A stretch of DNA of 64,000 nucleotides, taken from Samsonia erythrinae (GTDB taxonomy: Bacteria > Pseudomonadota > Gammaproteobacteria > Enterobacterales > Enterobacteriaceae). Positions 38,047 to 48,800 of this stretch are shown here, piece by piece. The stretch covers positions 44,687 through 108,686 of the forward strand of contig NZ_SMBY01000011.1 in assembly GCF_004342665.1 (NCBI RefSeq), read 5' to 3'. Under the pieces are notes generated by a model that ran no database searches, was not told where the DNA came from, and worked only from the letters and a program-made list of their open reading frames with translations. The number at the start of each line of letters is the position of its first letter. The stretch's first letter is position 1. The translations under genes and the position numbers were made by a program.

Positions 38047-39705
38047 ATGGCAAAACGTTTTTCCGAAGGTGTTGTTTTCGCGCTGATATTCTCTTCGTTT
38101 TTCATGACTGCACAGGCCAAAACGTCCGGTTCCCCCCGCCACACAACGACATCAGGCAACATTGAATTCCTGACAGGAACAATGCTGGGAGAAAAAACGG
38201 GTTTATCCGGCAAGGTCACGGTACGTGATATTCACCTGCCCGCCACGATTATTCTCAGAGATCAGCAAGGCCAGCGCCGACAAACCAAAACCGATGAACA
38301 AGGAAAATACCACCTTGATATTTCAGGCCTTACGCCGCCATTGCGGCTTTTAGCCATTGAATCTGGCGGGAATAATTGTCTGCTCAATCATATTTCCCGC
38401 TCGATCTGCCTGTCTGCCGTCGCCCCATCCTTACATGACGGAAAAGAAAACATCGCCAATATCAACCCGCTCACTGACCGCATCGCCTCCGATATCGCCG
38501 TAGCGGCAGGTTACATCGGCCCACAGCAGTTAACGGATGACCCGTCATCACCGAAACTCGATGCCGCCGCATGGAAAAAAGCCTATGCCGTCTTTCATGC
38601 CGGTTTTAAGAACGCCCTGAAACAGGCAGGAGTTCATTCTCCGGCGCACTTCGATCCCCTGACCTATTCAGACAATCAGCAGGAAGCCGTCACTAAAATC
38701 ATCAACGTGATTAACCATAATCGCAACTACCACAACAATACCGGTTATTCCGGCCATACGGTGCTGACCGACAGCGCATTCCATCCCATTGTTGGTTTGA
38801 ACAATACCGGCGACTATGAACCGCTGGATTACCGTTCCGCCCGCCAGAATCTGGACGCGATTCAGAAAGCCCAAACTCGCATTTTTATCATCGGCGATTC
38901 AACGGCGGCAACTTATGAAAAAGGACGTTTCCCACGGATGGGGTGGGGACAGGTTTTCGAACAGCAATTCAGTAAAAACAGCGGGGTGAAAGTCGTTAAT
39001 GGCGCGCGTTCAGGCCGCAGCTCGCGTGACTATTTTTACGAGGGATGGTTCCGCCAGATACAACCCCTAATGAAAGAAGGTGATTTCCTGTTTATCCAAA
39101 TGGGTCACAACGATCAGAACTGCAATAGTGCGAAAGCCGTGCGCGGCCCCGCGGATGTCGCCAATCTTTGTACTTACCCGAATAACGCCGCAGGGAAGAA
39201 ACAGGCGCCGCACGGGAAAGCCGATATGTCATTCCAGACGTCGCTGGAACGCTATATCACCTTCGCCCGCCAGCACAAACTCACGCCCGTGCTGCTCACA
39301 CCGACAACTCGCGTGCGCACCGCAGAAGGCAAAGATGGCACCCCCGCCGTACATAGCCACTTCACCAAGCAAAATGCGGAAAATGGCTATGCCTTCATCG
39401 GTGATTACAGCCAGACCATCAGGGATACCGCTGCCGGTAACAACGTGATCCTGCTTGATATTGAGCCTGCAACCCTCGCTCTGGCGAATCAGGGTAACCG
39501 CAACCATTGGAAGCAGTATTGGCTGGCGGTCGATCCCAGGAAATACCCTTTTTATCGCGATCGAGCCGGTAGTGTGCGCCAGCCGGACACCACCCATTTC
39601 CAGAAAAAAGGCGCTATCGCTGTGGCAGGCATTATTGCCAACGCCATTCGGCAGGAACCGGCTTTAGCCACACTGGCGGAAAAAACCGTCGGCAAACATC
39701 AGTAA
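38047..39705 (+). CDS. paeY: Pectin acetylesterase PaeY
   Basis: Secreted esterase that removes acetyl groups from pectin. 552 residues, the length of Dickeya PaeY. Signal peptide about 1-24 (cut after TAQA), then an N-terminal extension of about 250 residues including a carboxypeptidase-regulatory-like stretch (VTVRDIHLPATIILRDQQGQ), then an SGNH/GDSL hydrolase domain related to rhamnogalacturonan acetylesterase. Catalytic blocks are GDS at 283-285, NGARSGRSSRDY, GHND at 353-356, and Asp514/His517 (PDTTHF). Followed by pemA 86 bp downstream with no terminator between; both should be KdgR-controlled. In Dickeya the same pair follows the pelADE lyase genes, which are absent here. Confidence 0.92.
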   Translation: MAKRFSEGVVFALIFSSFFMTAQAKTSGSPRHTTTSGNIEFLTGTMLGEKTGLSGKVTVRDIHLPATIILRDQQGQRRQTKTDEQGKYHLDISGLTPPLRLLAIESGGNNCLLNHISRSICLSAVAPSLHDGKENIANINPLTDRIASDIAVAAGYIGPQQLTDDPSSPKLDAAAWKKAYAVFHAGFKNALKQAGVHSPAHFDPLTYSDNQQEAVTKIINVINHNRNYHNNTGYSGHTVLTDSAFHPIVGLNNTGDYEPLDYRSARQNLDAIQKAQTRIFIIGDSTAATYEKGRFPRMGWGQVFEQQFSKNSGVKVVNGARSGRSSRDYFYEGWFRQIQPLMKEGDFLFIQMGHNDQNCNSAKAVRGPADVANLCTYPNNAAGKKQAPHGKADMSFQTSLERYITFARQHKLTPVLLTPTTRVRTAEGKDGTPAVHSHFTKQNAENGYAFIGDYSQTIRDTAAGNNVILLDIEPATLALANQGNRNHWKQYWLAVDPRKYPFYRDRAGSVRQPDTTHFQKKGAIAVAGIIANAIRQEPALATLAEKTVGKHQ

Positions 39706-39791
39706 CCATCAGTCAGGCAAAACGATAAGACAACACCGCGCGTTCTATACCGGCGCGCGCAGGCACACTCACCGATGACAGGACTTTGGAC

Positions 39792-40907
39792 ATGACAAAA
39801 CACGGATACGCTTCTCATTTCCGCAAGACGCTCGCCTTAACCATGTTAATCGCCTCTCCCTGGACGTTAGCGCAGGCAGCCGATTACCATGCGCTGGTTT
39901 CCTCCCACGCGGCGGACGCCAACGCCTACAAAACCATCGCCGAAGCGATTGCCAGCGCGCCGGCTGACAGCTCCCCGTTTGTTATCTATGTGAAAAATGG
40001 CGTATACCGTGAGCGCCTGACCATTACCCGTCCCAACATTCATCTACAGGGGGAAAGTCGTGACGGTACTATCATCACCGCCACCACCGCCGCCGGGATG
40101 CTCAAGCCCGATGGCAGCAAATGGGGAACCTATGGCAGCAACACGGTGAAAGTCAATGCTCCCGACTTCAGCGCCCGTTCGCTGACCATCAGCAATGATT
40201 TTGATTACCCCGCCAATCAGGCTAAAGCCAGCGATGACCCCACAAAATTAAAAGATTCGCAGGCGGTTGCGCTGCTGGTTGCGGAAAAAAGCGATCGGGC
40301 ATGGTTCCATGATGTCAGCCTGACGGGCTATCAGGACACGTTATATGTAAAAGGCGGGCGTAGCTTCTTCTCACAATGTCGTATCAGCGGCACCGTTGAT
40401 TTCATCTTTGGCAACGGTACGGCGTTGTTCGACAACTGCGATATTGTCGCCCGCAACCGTACCGACGTGAAAGATCAGCCGCTTGGCTATCTGACCGCGC
40501 CCAGCACCGATATCAATCAGAAGTATGGTCTGGTTATTACCAATAGCCGGGTGATTAAAGAGCCGGGCGTGCCGGAAAAAAGTTATGCGCTAGGTCGCCC
40601 CTGGCACCCCACCACCACCTTTGCCGATGGCCGCTATGCCGATCCCAACGCTATCGGTCAGACCGTGTTCCTGAACACCCGCATGGATGACCATATCTAC
40701 GGCTGGGACAAAATGTCCGGAAAAGATAAGCACGGGGAGAAAATCTGGTTCGAGCCGCAAGAATCCCGATTTTTCGAGTATCAATCCAGCGGCGCAGGCG
40801 CAGAGAAAAATGATCTGCGCCGGCAGTTAAGCGATGAACAAGCGGCAGAATACACCGCGGAGAAGGTGCTGGCCGGGTGGGTTCCGACCTTACCTCAAGG
40901 AAAATAA
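39792..40907 (+). CDS. pemA: Pectin methylesterase PemA
   Basis: Secreted right-handed beta-helix enzyme (carbohydrate esterase family 8) that demethylates pectin to give pectate. 371 residues from ATG 39792, with AGGA about 9 bp upstream; the TTG two codons earlier is less likely. Signal peptide ends at TLAQA. Catalytic aspartates are Asp182 (GYQDTLYV) and Asp203 (GTVDFIFG), with the arginine in LGRPWHP. Very similar to Dickeya PemA along its length. Operon partner of paeY. Confidence 0.95.
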   Translation: MTKHGYASHFRKTLALTMLIASPWTLAQAADYHALVSSHAADANAYKTIAEAIASAPADSSPFVIYVKNGVYRERLTITRPNIHLQGESRDGTIITATTAAGMLKPDGSKWGTYGSNTVKVNAPDFSARSLTISNDFDYPANQAKASDDPTKLKDSQAVALLVAEKSDRAWFHDVSLTGYQDTLYVKGGRSFFSQCRISGTVDFIFGNGTALFDNCDIVARNRTDVKDQPLGYLTAPSTDINQKYGLVITNSRVIKEPGVPEKSYALGRPWHPTTTFADGRYADPNAIGQTVFLNTRMDDHIYGWDKMSGKDKHGEKIWFEPQESRFFEYQSSGAGAEKNDLRRQLSDEQAAEYTAEKVLAGWVPTLPQGK

Positions 40908-40914
40908 TGATCGT

Positions 40915-40945
40915 GAAGCCAGCCGGAGGAGGCTGGCTTCTTACT
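40915..40945 (+). terminator. Terminator between pemA and glnB
   Basis: GAAGCCAGCC (40915-40924) pairs perfectly with GGCTGGCTTC (40931-40940) across a 6-base loop. A weak TTACT follows. It lies between the convergent pemA and glnB genes. The T run is poor, so efficiency is uncertain. Confidence 0.65.
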
Positions 40946-40975
40946 CGGTATCAGCAAAGGGACAGAGGGCGGCGC

Positions 40976-41329
<354 letters not shown>

Positions 41330-41583
41330 TTATCTATGTTGCGGCCAAAACCGGGCATCCGCGAACAGCAGCATGTCAGCACTCAGGCTGACAATCCCTA
41401 TCCGTTATACTTAGCGACTTGCGCATGAACGTCACATAAGCCCCGAACATCGTGAACCACATCCCTAAAGATCGCGCTAAACAGCATCCCAATCGCGCTG
41501 AGCCGATGAGTCATATCATTGCCGCCCACCGTAAATGATGCCGGTGTATGTAAACAGCAGACATGCAACCAGAACACGACGCG

Positions 41584-42921
41584 TTACTCTTTAAAATCGT
41601 TGGCATCCAGTTCGTGACGGCCCAACAGTTTATAAAACTCTGTCCGGTTACGCCCGGCCATTCTTGCGGCATGCGTAACGTTACCTTTTGCAATCTGCAA
41701 CAGCTTGCGCAAATAGTTAAGCTCAAACTGATGACGCGCTTCAACAAACGTCGGCAGCGCCGTGCTTTCTCCTTCCAGCGCCTGTTCGACCAGCGCTTCA
41801 CCGATCACCGGCGCACTGGTCAACGCGACACACTGCTCAATAACATTCACCAACTGACGCACATTACCCGGCCAGCTAGCCGTCATCAATCGTTTCATCG
41901 CATCCGTTGAGAACGTGCGAACGAAAGGTTTATGCCGATTGGCAGATTCGCGTAACAGATGGTTCGCCAACAGCGGAATATCTTCGGCGCGCTCGTGCAG
42001 CGCAGGCAGCTTCATATTTACCACGTTGAGCCGGTAATAGAGATCTTCGCGAAACTCACCTTTTTCCATCGCCGTTGGCAAATCGCGGTGCGTGGCGGAA
42101 ATGATCCGCACATCAATTTCCAAATCGCGGTTGCTGCCCAGCGGACGAACCTTTCTTTCCTGCAATACACGCAGTAATTTAACCTGCAATGACAGCGGCA
42201 TATCGCCGATTTCATCTAAAAACAGCGTGCCGCCTTCTGCCGCCTGAAAAAGCCCTTCCCGGCTGCTAACCGCGCCGGTAAATGCCCCTTTGGCATGACC
42301 AAACAGTTCCGATTCCAGCAACGGTTCCGGTAATGCCCCGCAGTTAATGGCGATAAATGCTTTTTTGGCCCGTGGGCTTGCGGCATGAATCGCCTGAGCC
42401 AACACCTCTTTTCCCGTTCCACTCTGACCATTGATTAATACGCTGACGTCCGACTGCGCGACCATTCTGGCCTGTTCCAACAGACGCAGCATAATGGGGC
42501 TGCGGGTCACGATGGTTTCACGCCAGCTGTCATCGCTCGTCGGTGCTGACAGCGCCATGGCTTCGTCTATCGCCTTATAGAGCGCATCGCGGTCAACCGG
42601 CTTGGTCAGAAAGCTGAACACGCCCTGCTGCGTAGCCGCCACGGCATCCGGGATTGAACCATGGGCGGTTAAAATGATCACCGGCATTCCTGGCTGATAG
42701 CGCTGAATTTCTGAAAATAGCGCCATGCCGTCCATTTCATCCATACGAAGATCGCTGATGACCAGATCGAACGACTCCCGCGTCAGCAAGCGCAATGCTT
42801 CCTGACCGCTTTCCGCCGTCATCACGCTAAACCCCTCGCTGGTCAGACGCATTCCCAACAGTTTCAACAGGCTGGGGTCATCATCCACCAGCAGCAAATT
42901 CGCCGTTCTCCGGGCCGTCAT
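41584..42921 (-). CDS. glrR: Sigma-54 response regulator GlrR (QseF)
   Basis: Enhancer-binding protein that activates glmY from its sigma-54 promoter. 445 residues. Receiver domain with phospho-acceptor Asp57 (VISDLRMDEMDG); AAA+ domain with Walker A GQSGTGKE at 165-172 and the sigma-54 loop GAFTGA at 212-217; C-terminal Fis-type helix-turn-helix (LLQIAKGNVTHAARMAGRNRTEFYKLL). Its start overlaps qseG by 4 bp. The target sites are visible upstream of glmY in this window. Confidence 0.96.
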   Translation of the reverse strand: MTARRTANLLLVDDDPSLLKLLGMRLTSEGFSVMTAESGQEALRLLTRESFDLVISDLRMDEMDGMALFSEIQRYQPGMPVIILTAHGSIPDAVAATQQGVFSFLTKPVDRDALYKAIDEAMALSAPTSDDSWRETIVTRSPIMLRLLEQARMVAQSDVSVLINGQSGTGKEVLAQAIHAASPRAKKAFIAINCGALPEPLLESELFGHAKGAFTGAVSSREGLFQAAEGGTLFLDEIGDMPLSLQVKLLRVLQERKVRPLGSNRDLEIDVRIISATHRDLPTAMEKGEFREDLYYRLNVVNMKLPALHERAEDIPLLANHLLRESANRHKPFVRTFSTDAMKRLMTASWPGNVRQLVNVIEQCVALTSAPVIGEALVEQALEGESTALPTFVEARHQFELNYLRKLLQIAKGNVTHAARMAGRNRTEFYKLLGRHELDANDFKE

Positions 42922-43784
42922 GGTTTTGCTGACTCCTTCTTCTTCGTCGGTTTATCCGTAGTGGACTCCATCGGCAGCGTATAGGTGTCATCCGCATCAA
43001 CCGATTCATGTCCGGGTTTCGCCGGCGAATTGCTCATACCGTTTCTCTCGCCACTGGCCGCATCGCGGCGCTCGGCCTCGTTATCCGGCATATCCCCTGA
43101 CAGTTGCTTACGAGACGACAGTTGGCGTTCGATATCCGTCAGATTTTCCAGCTTCTGCGTTGTGGTTTCTAACTGATATTGGAGAAGGTTTAGCTGCGCG
43201 CGCAGCGCGTCCAACTGCTTATCACTGGATTCCTGTAAACGTTTATAGCGCAGGCGCTCGTCTGATAGCGCCAGGAACAGCGTTTGTTTGTCGCGCCAGG
43301 TCTGAATCAGTGGACGCAACGCCGCAGGGAACGCCAGACGGTGTAAATTCATCTGCTCAAGCACCTGACGTCGCTCAGCCTGAGTGATACCGGCATTATC
43401 CAGTAAGATGCCTTGCTTAAACGCATTTTCCCAACCCTCGCCGGCAGCTTGCTCCGCTTCTTCGCGAGCCTGAAAAGGTGTCAGACGCCCCGCACAGTCC
43501 ATCGCCCTTAGCCAGTAAAGTGCGTTGTTCATGGAATCGCGATCGTCTACCTCCCACAGATGCTCGCACTGCGCGACACGGAAATCGGCAACCTGCTCTT
43601 TCGGCGGCGCACCTTCCGTGTCCAGCAACGCGATGCCGCTGTTCACATGATGATGACACGCGCCCAGAACGACTGAGGACACCAATACCATTAGCTTTAG
43701 CAGACGGAAAGACGATCTATTTTTGAACCATCCATTGACCAATCCTCTACTTACACGCCATCCATTCGTCAACCATGCATTCAT
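42918..43784 (-). CDS. qseG: Two-component system lipoprotein QseG
   Basis: Outer-membrane lipoprotein encoded between glrK and glrR; in E. coli it contacts and activates the sensor. 288 residues with lipobox VLGAC (Cys43) after an unusually long N-terminal stretch of about 30 residues, so the start may be later. The mature part has a helical, coiled-coil region (about 165-235, RYKRLQESSDKQLDALRAQLNLLQYQLETTTQ) and a charged, disordered C-terminus ending KPTKKKESAKP. Confidence 0.88.
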   Translation of the reverse strand: MNAWLTNGWRVSRGLVNGWFKNRSSFRLLKLMVLVSSVVLGACHHHVNSGIALLDTEGAPPKEQVADFRVAQCEHLWEVDDRDSMNNALYWLRAMDCAGRLTPFQAREEAEQAAGEGWENAFKQGILLDNAGITQAERRQVLEQMNLHRLAFPAALRPLIQTWRDKQTLFLALSDERLRYKRLQESSDKQLDALRAQLNLLQYQLETTTQKLENLTDIERQLSSRKQLSGDMPDNEAERRDAASGERNGMSNSPAKPGHESVDADDTYTLPMESTTDKPTKKKESAKP

Positions 43785-43787
43785 TAT

Positions 43788-45224
43788 CTATTCATTCTCG
43801 GAAATTAGGGGCAGTTCGATACGAAAACACACATCAGCATAGTCCACGTTAATCAGGCTCAGCTCACCGCGCATACGTCGAATACAGTCACGCGCGATAC
43901 TCAATCCCAGCCCACTTCCTTTAACCGCGCCGCGCCGCTGGTGGCTTCCCTGATAAAAGGGCTCAAAAATCATGCTCCGTTCTGCGTCAGGGATCGGTGT
44001 CCCCTTGTTGGCGACGTCAATCTGCACGCGATTGCCAACCTGACGGCTATAAATCCAAATGTTACCGGATTCCTTACCGTAGTGCACCGCATTGGAATAG
44101 AGATTATCCACCACCCGCATCAGCAGCGTCGTTTCTGCCCAACAGTATTCCGCCTCCAGCGCGACATCGGTATGAATCATCTTGGCACGGGCAGGCAAAC
44201 TGTGGGATGACACGACGATATCCACGACCTCTTCGATTTCAACCCGCTCTAACTCCGTCGGCGCATCTGCCAGCTTGCGGTTATAATCCAGCAGTTGATC
44301 GATCAATTGTAGTAAATGGCGACTACTGCTATCGAGAATGTCGACCACCTCTTTCTGGTCGACAGTCAGCGGACCAACCACCTCGTCAGCCAGCAGTTCC
44401 GTGCCTTCCCGCAGGCTGGCTAGCGGCGTTTTTAGCTCATGAGAGATATGGCGCAAAAACTCATGACGTTGCGATTCCAGCCAGGACAGGCGCTCGCTTA
44501 GCCAGATAATACGCTGCGCCAGCGTCCGGATTTCACGCGGCCCTTTGAAGGTACTGGTATTGCCCAACGACCGGCCTTCTCCCAGACGGTTAATCATCCG
44601 TTCCACGCCGTTCACCGGACCGATGATCATACGAGTAAAAAGGATCACCAGCAGTACGCTGACCAGAAACAAGAGCAGCGCCTGCCAGCCAAAAAACTGA
44701 CCGCGCTCAGAAATCGCCTGTTGAAGCTGTTGCCCACGAGAAAAAACAACGTCGCGCGTTGCCTGCACCATTTGCCCGTTGGCGCGTGAGAACGCTTCCA
44801 GCAGGTCAGAGGCCGTTTGCTCAGGACCGCTGTTATGACAACGTAACTCACCGAGCTGGGTAAGAAGCTGGCGCAACATCTGATAATAGCGGGTGTCGGG
44901 TAACACCTGCGCGTGAGCGTCCAGCATTTGTGCATACTGTTTACGCTGATTTTGATAGAGCGTCGCCAGCGTCTGGTCGTCTAATACGCAGTACTGGCGA
45001 TAACTGCGTTCCATCGCCAGCGCCACGCTGGTCATCGCTTCGCTGCGGCGGGCATCGGTCAGCGTCGTGCGGTTAATCTCCGCCGCCTGTTCGCTCAACA
45101 TGTTCAGGCTCTGGTAGGCTTGATAAGCCAGCACTAACAGCGGCAGCAGCACCAACAAGAACGCCATAATCACTAATTGTCGCAGAGAACGCGGAAATAA
45201 ACGCCATCGTTTCAAGGAAATCAT
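43788..45224 (-). CDS. glrK: Sensor histidine kinase GlrK (QseE)
   Basis: Membrane histidine kinase that phosphorylates GlrR. 478 residues: first span about 15-38, periplasmic sensor about 39-178, second span about 179-200, HAMP-type linker, then the H-box RHISHELKTPLASLREG with His262, and an ATP-binding domain with N box (DNLYSNAVHYG) and G boxes (GSGLGLSIARD). First gene of glrK-qseG-glrR; glmY lies directly upstream on the same strand. Confidence 0.95.
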   Translation of the reverse strand: MISLKRWRLFPRSLRQLVIMAFLLVLLPLLVLAYQAYQSLNMLSEQAAEINRTTLTDARRSEAMTSVALAMERSYRQYCVLDDQTLATLYQNQRKQYAQMLDAHAQVLPDTRYYQMLRQLLTQLGELRCHNSGPEQTASDLLEAFSRANGQMVQATRDVVFSRGQQLQQAISERGQFFGWQALLLFLVSVLLVILFTRMIIGPVNGVERMINRLGEGRSLGNTSTFKGPREIRTLAQRIIWLSERLSWLESQRHEFLRHISHELKTPLASLREGTELLADEVVGPLTVDQKEVVDILDSSSRHLLQLIDQLLDYNRKLADAPTELERVEIEEVVDIVVSSHSLPARAKMIHTDVALEAEYCWAETTLLMRVVDNLYSNAVHYGKESGNIWIYSRQVGNRVQIDVANKGTPIPDAERSMIFEPFYQGSHQRRGAVKGSGLGLSIARDCIRRMRGELSLINVDYADVCFRIELPLISENE

Positions 45225-45379
45225 CTCGTTACCTATCGAATCCGCTTTGATGCTAACCGAGTCTTATAAAAGTTCAACGTTTTCCCCCGCGACATGCGTA
45301 ATGTTTCGCAATCCGACAAAAATGCCATGCCGTGAAACGCGATCGGGGTGTGGCTCAAGGGAGGGAGGGTGAGGCGGCG

Positions 45380-45602
45380 AAAAAATGCGACGCGGCCAGA
45401 AGAATCACTCCCTCTGGCCGCGTAACTGAATAGGTGGTGCCTCACTCAACGTGTCGCCCGATGCTTGATAACGCCCGTTTTCACGCACGGTTATCGGTCT
45501 GATGGACGATAGGCACCTTTTCTTTTGGCATCATTCCAGATGTTATGAGCGAAAATATTTGCCAATCAGCAACGCAATCATAACCAGTTGAATGAGCAAC
45601 AC
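45380..45602 (-). ncRNA. glmY: Small RNA GlmY
   Basis: The 652-bp gap between glrK and purL is where E. coli carries glmY. On the minus strand a sigma-54 promoter predicts a start near 45601. The RNA would begin GTGTTGCTCATTCAACTGG, close to the E. coli GlmY 5' end (AGTGGCTCATTCACC). It ends in a terminator: TCTGGCCGCG near the 3' end (45400-45391) pairs with CGCGGCCAGA (45422-45413), followed by TCGCATTTTTT ending at 45380. The length is about 220 nt, longer than E. coli (about 184). GlmY titrates RapZ and so raises GlmS, setting glucosamine-6-phosphate supply. Boundaries are predicted, and most of the body was not aligned. Confidence 0.78.
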
Positions 45603-45611
45603 CGGTTACTT

Positions 45612-45627
45612 AGCACTTATCGTGCCA
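45612..45627 (-). promoter_or_regulatory. Sigma-54 promoter of glmY
   Basis: On the minus strand TGGCACGATAAGTGCT (45627-45612) has the invariant GG at -24 and GC at -12, ten bases apart. Predicted start is at about 45601. Confidence 0.8.
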
Positions 45628-45645
45628 ATCATAAATTTAAAATCA

Positions 45646-45658
45646 TAACCAATTGATT
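45646..45658 (-). promoter_or_regulatory. IHF site upstream of glmY
   Basis: On the minus strand AATCAATTGGTTA (45658-45646) fits the IHF consensus WATCAANNNNTTR at every position. It lies between the sigma-54 promoter and the GlrR sites, where a bend is needed. Confidence 0.65.
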
Positions 45659-45745
45659 AAAAAATACATTTAAATCAGCATCTCATTCTGACAGCGCACA
45701 GAGCCGTGCGACAAAAACGCCATAACCGGTAAAAAAGGCGACAAA

Positions 45746-45763
45746 TGTCGCCAAAAGTAGACA
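45746..45763 (-). promoter_or_regulatory. GlrR binding site 1 upstream of glmY
   Basis: TGTC-N10-GACA, the GlrR recognition pattern, about 150 bp upstream of the predicted glmY start. It is palindromic, so the strand is assigned by function. Confidence 0.78.
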
Positions 45764-45840
45764 ATTTTATGGCAACGTCACTCCATTTATATAAATCAAA
45801 TAGTTAAACGTTGCCTATTGGAGACACTAAAAAGACAATA

Positions 45841-45858
45841 TGTCACCAAAAAGCGACA
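45841..45858 (-). promoter_or_regulatory. GlrR binding site 2 upstream of glmY
   Basis: A second exact TGTC-N10-GACA with a similar core (ACCAAAAAGC against GCCAAAAGTA in site 1), about 248 bp upstream of the glmY start and 19 bp from the end of purL. Confidence 0.75.
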
Positions 45859-45876
45859 ATGCCCTTTTTGCGCCCC

Positions 45877-48800
45877 TTAGCCCAGCTGTCTGCGGGCGTT
45901 ACGGAACATACGCATCCATGGACCGTCCTCGCCCCACTCTTCCGGGTGCCAGGAGTTGCTCACGGTACGGAACACGCGCTCAGGATGCGGCATCATTACG
46001 GTTGCCCGGCCACTGGTGCTGGTAATAGCCGTAATACCGTTTGGCGAACCATTCGGGTTAGCCGGATAATTCTCGGTTACCTGACCATAATGGTTAATGT
46101 AACGCAGCGACACCAAACCGCGCGCCTCAATCGCCGCCAGATGGGTATCATCACGCAATTCAACCTGTCCCTCGCCGTGTGAAACCGCGATTGGCATACG
46201 CGACCCCGCCATGTCGTTCATAAACAACGACGGGCTTTTCGCCACTTCAACCAAACTGAAGCGCGCTTCAAAACGGTCTGACTTATTGCGGACAAAACGC
46301 GGCCAGAGATCGGCGCCGGGAATCAGCTCACGCAGGTTGGACATCATCTGGCAGCCATTACATACCCCCAGCGCCAGCGTCTGCGAACGCTGGAAGAAGG
46401 CGGCGAATTCGTCACGCACGCGGGAGTTGAACAGGATGGACTTGGCCCAACCTTCGCCCGCGCCCAGCACGTCGCCATAAGAGAAACCGCCACAGGCAAC
46501 CAGCGCCTGAAAATCCTGTAAATTGCGCCGGTTTTCCAGCAAATCGCTCATGTGGACATCAATCGCATCAAACCCTGCACGGTGAAACGCCGCCGCCATC
46601 TCAACGTGAGAGTTCACCCCTTGCTCACGCAACACCGCCACTTTAGGCCGGGTATTTTTGGCAATATAAGGCGCGGCAATGTCTTCCTGCGGATCAAAGG
46701 TTAACAGTACGTTCAGGCCGGGATCGTGATCATCCTGTCTGGCGATGTGCTCCTGATCGGCGCACTGCGGATTGTCACGCAGGCGTTGCATCTGCCAGCT
46801 GGTTTCAGCCCACCAGCGACGTAACGTCGAACGATTTTCCTGATATACGGCCTCTTCTCCCCGTTTGATGATGAAACGGGAACCTTCTTCAGCCTGCCCA
46901 AGGTAGTGCACGCAATCCGCCAGACCGTGCAGCGCCAGAACGGCGTCAACCTCGGCGCGACGTGCCGCCGGGATCTGAATGACCGCGCCAAGTTCTTCGT
47001 TGAACAATGTCGCCAGCGTATCCTCGCCCTGAGAGGCAATATCGACGGTGACGCCGCAGTGCCCCGCAAACGCCATCTCCGCCAGCGTCACTATCAGGCC
47101 GCCGTCTGAACGGTCGTGATATGCCAAAAGCGCGCGATCGGCAACCAGCTGTTGTATCGCGTTAAAGAAACCTACCAGTAGTTCCGGGCGGTGAACATCG
47201 GCGCACTCATTCCCCAACTGCCGATAAACCTGCGCCAGCGCGGTGGCGCCCAACGCTTTGTTGCCCGCGCCCAAATCGATCAGCAACAGCGCATTATCCA
47301 GCCCGGTACGCAACTGCGGCGTGACCGTCTTGCGAACATCTTCCACGCGGGCGAAAGCGGAGATCACCAGCGACATCGGCGATGTCATCGTGCGCTCTTC
47401 GTCCCCTTCCTGCCAGCGGGTTTTCATCGACATGGAATCTTTACCTACCGGGATCGTCAGCCCCAATGCCGGACACAGCTCTTCGCCCACGGCTTTTACC
47501 GCGTCATACAATCCGGCATCCTCTCCCGGATGCCCCGCCGCCGCCATCCAGTTTGCAGACAGTTTCACGCGGTTAAGCGAGCCGATATGCGTAGCAGCAA
47601 TGTTGGTCAGTGCTTCACCGACGGCCAGACGGGCAGATGCCGCGAAATTGAGCAGCGCCACCGGCGCACGCTCACCGATAGCCATCGCCTCGCCGTAATA
47701 GCTATCCAGACTGGCCGTGGTCACCGCGCAGTCGGCCACCGGCACCTGCCACGGCCCGACCATCTGATCCCGTGCCACCATGCCGGTCACTGAGCGGTCG
47801 CCAATCGTGATCAGGAAGGTTTTTTCCGCCACCACAGGCAGATGCAGTACGCGTTCAACCGCTTCAGCCAGGTAGATTTCGTCGCGCTGTAGCGCACGAC
47901 CTGGCGACGACTTGCGCTCCACATCGCGCAGCATTTTGGGCGTTTTCCCCAGCAGCACGTCCAGCGGCAAATCAATCGGTTTGTTGTTGAAGTGGCGATC
48001 GTTAAGCGTCAGGTGTTGTTCTTCCGTCGCTTCGCCAATCACCGCGTAAGGCGCCCGCTCGCGACGACAAATCTCATCAAACAGCGCCAGTTGCTGCGGC
48101 GCGACGGCAAGAACATAGCGTTCCTGCGACTCGTTACACCAGATTTCCAGCGGGCTCATGCCCGGCTCATCATTCAAAATATCGCGCAGCTCAAAACGGC
48201 CACCGCGACCGCCATCACTTACCAGTTCTGGCATCGCGTTGGACAAACCGCCCGCGCCGACATCGTGAATAAACAGGATCGGGTTCGCGTCCCCCAGTTG
48301 CCAGCAGCGATCGATAACCTCCTGACAACGGCGCTCCATTTCCGGGTTATCGCGCTGAACGGAGGCAAAATCCAGATCCGCATCGGACTGGCCGGATGTC
48401 ATGGAAGATGCCGCCCCACCGCCCAGACCGATGTTCATTGACGGCCCGCCCAGCACAATCAGTTTGGCGCCGATGCTAATTTCACCTTTCTTAACGTGGT
48501 CAGCACGGATATTACCGATGCCGCCCGCCAGCATGATCGGTTTATGGTAACCGCGTAACTCCGTGCCATTGTGGCTATCAACCCGCTCTTCATATGTCCG
48601 GAAATAGCCCGTCAGCGCAGGGCGGCCGAATTCGTTGTTGAATGCCGCGCCGCCCAATGGACCCTCGGTCATGATATCCAGCGCGTTGACGATGCGGTCG
48701 GGCTTGCCGAAATCCTCTTCCCACGGTTGGATAAAACCAGGAATACGCAGGTTCGATACGGAGAAGCCCACCAGCCCCGCCTTTGGCTTGGAGCCTCGTC

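Noticed and set aside
45603..45876. A third GlrR site
   Set aside because: Only half sites (GACA at about 45833) were found besides the two exact ones.
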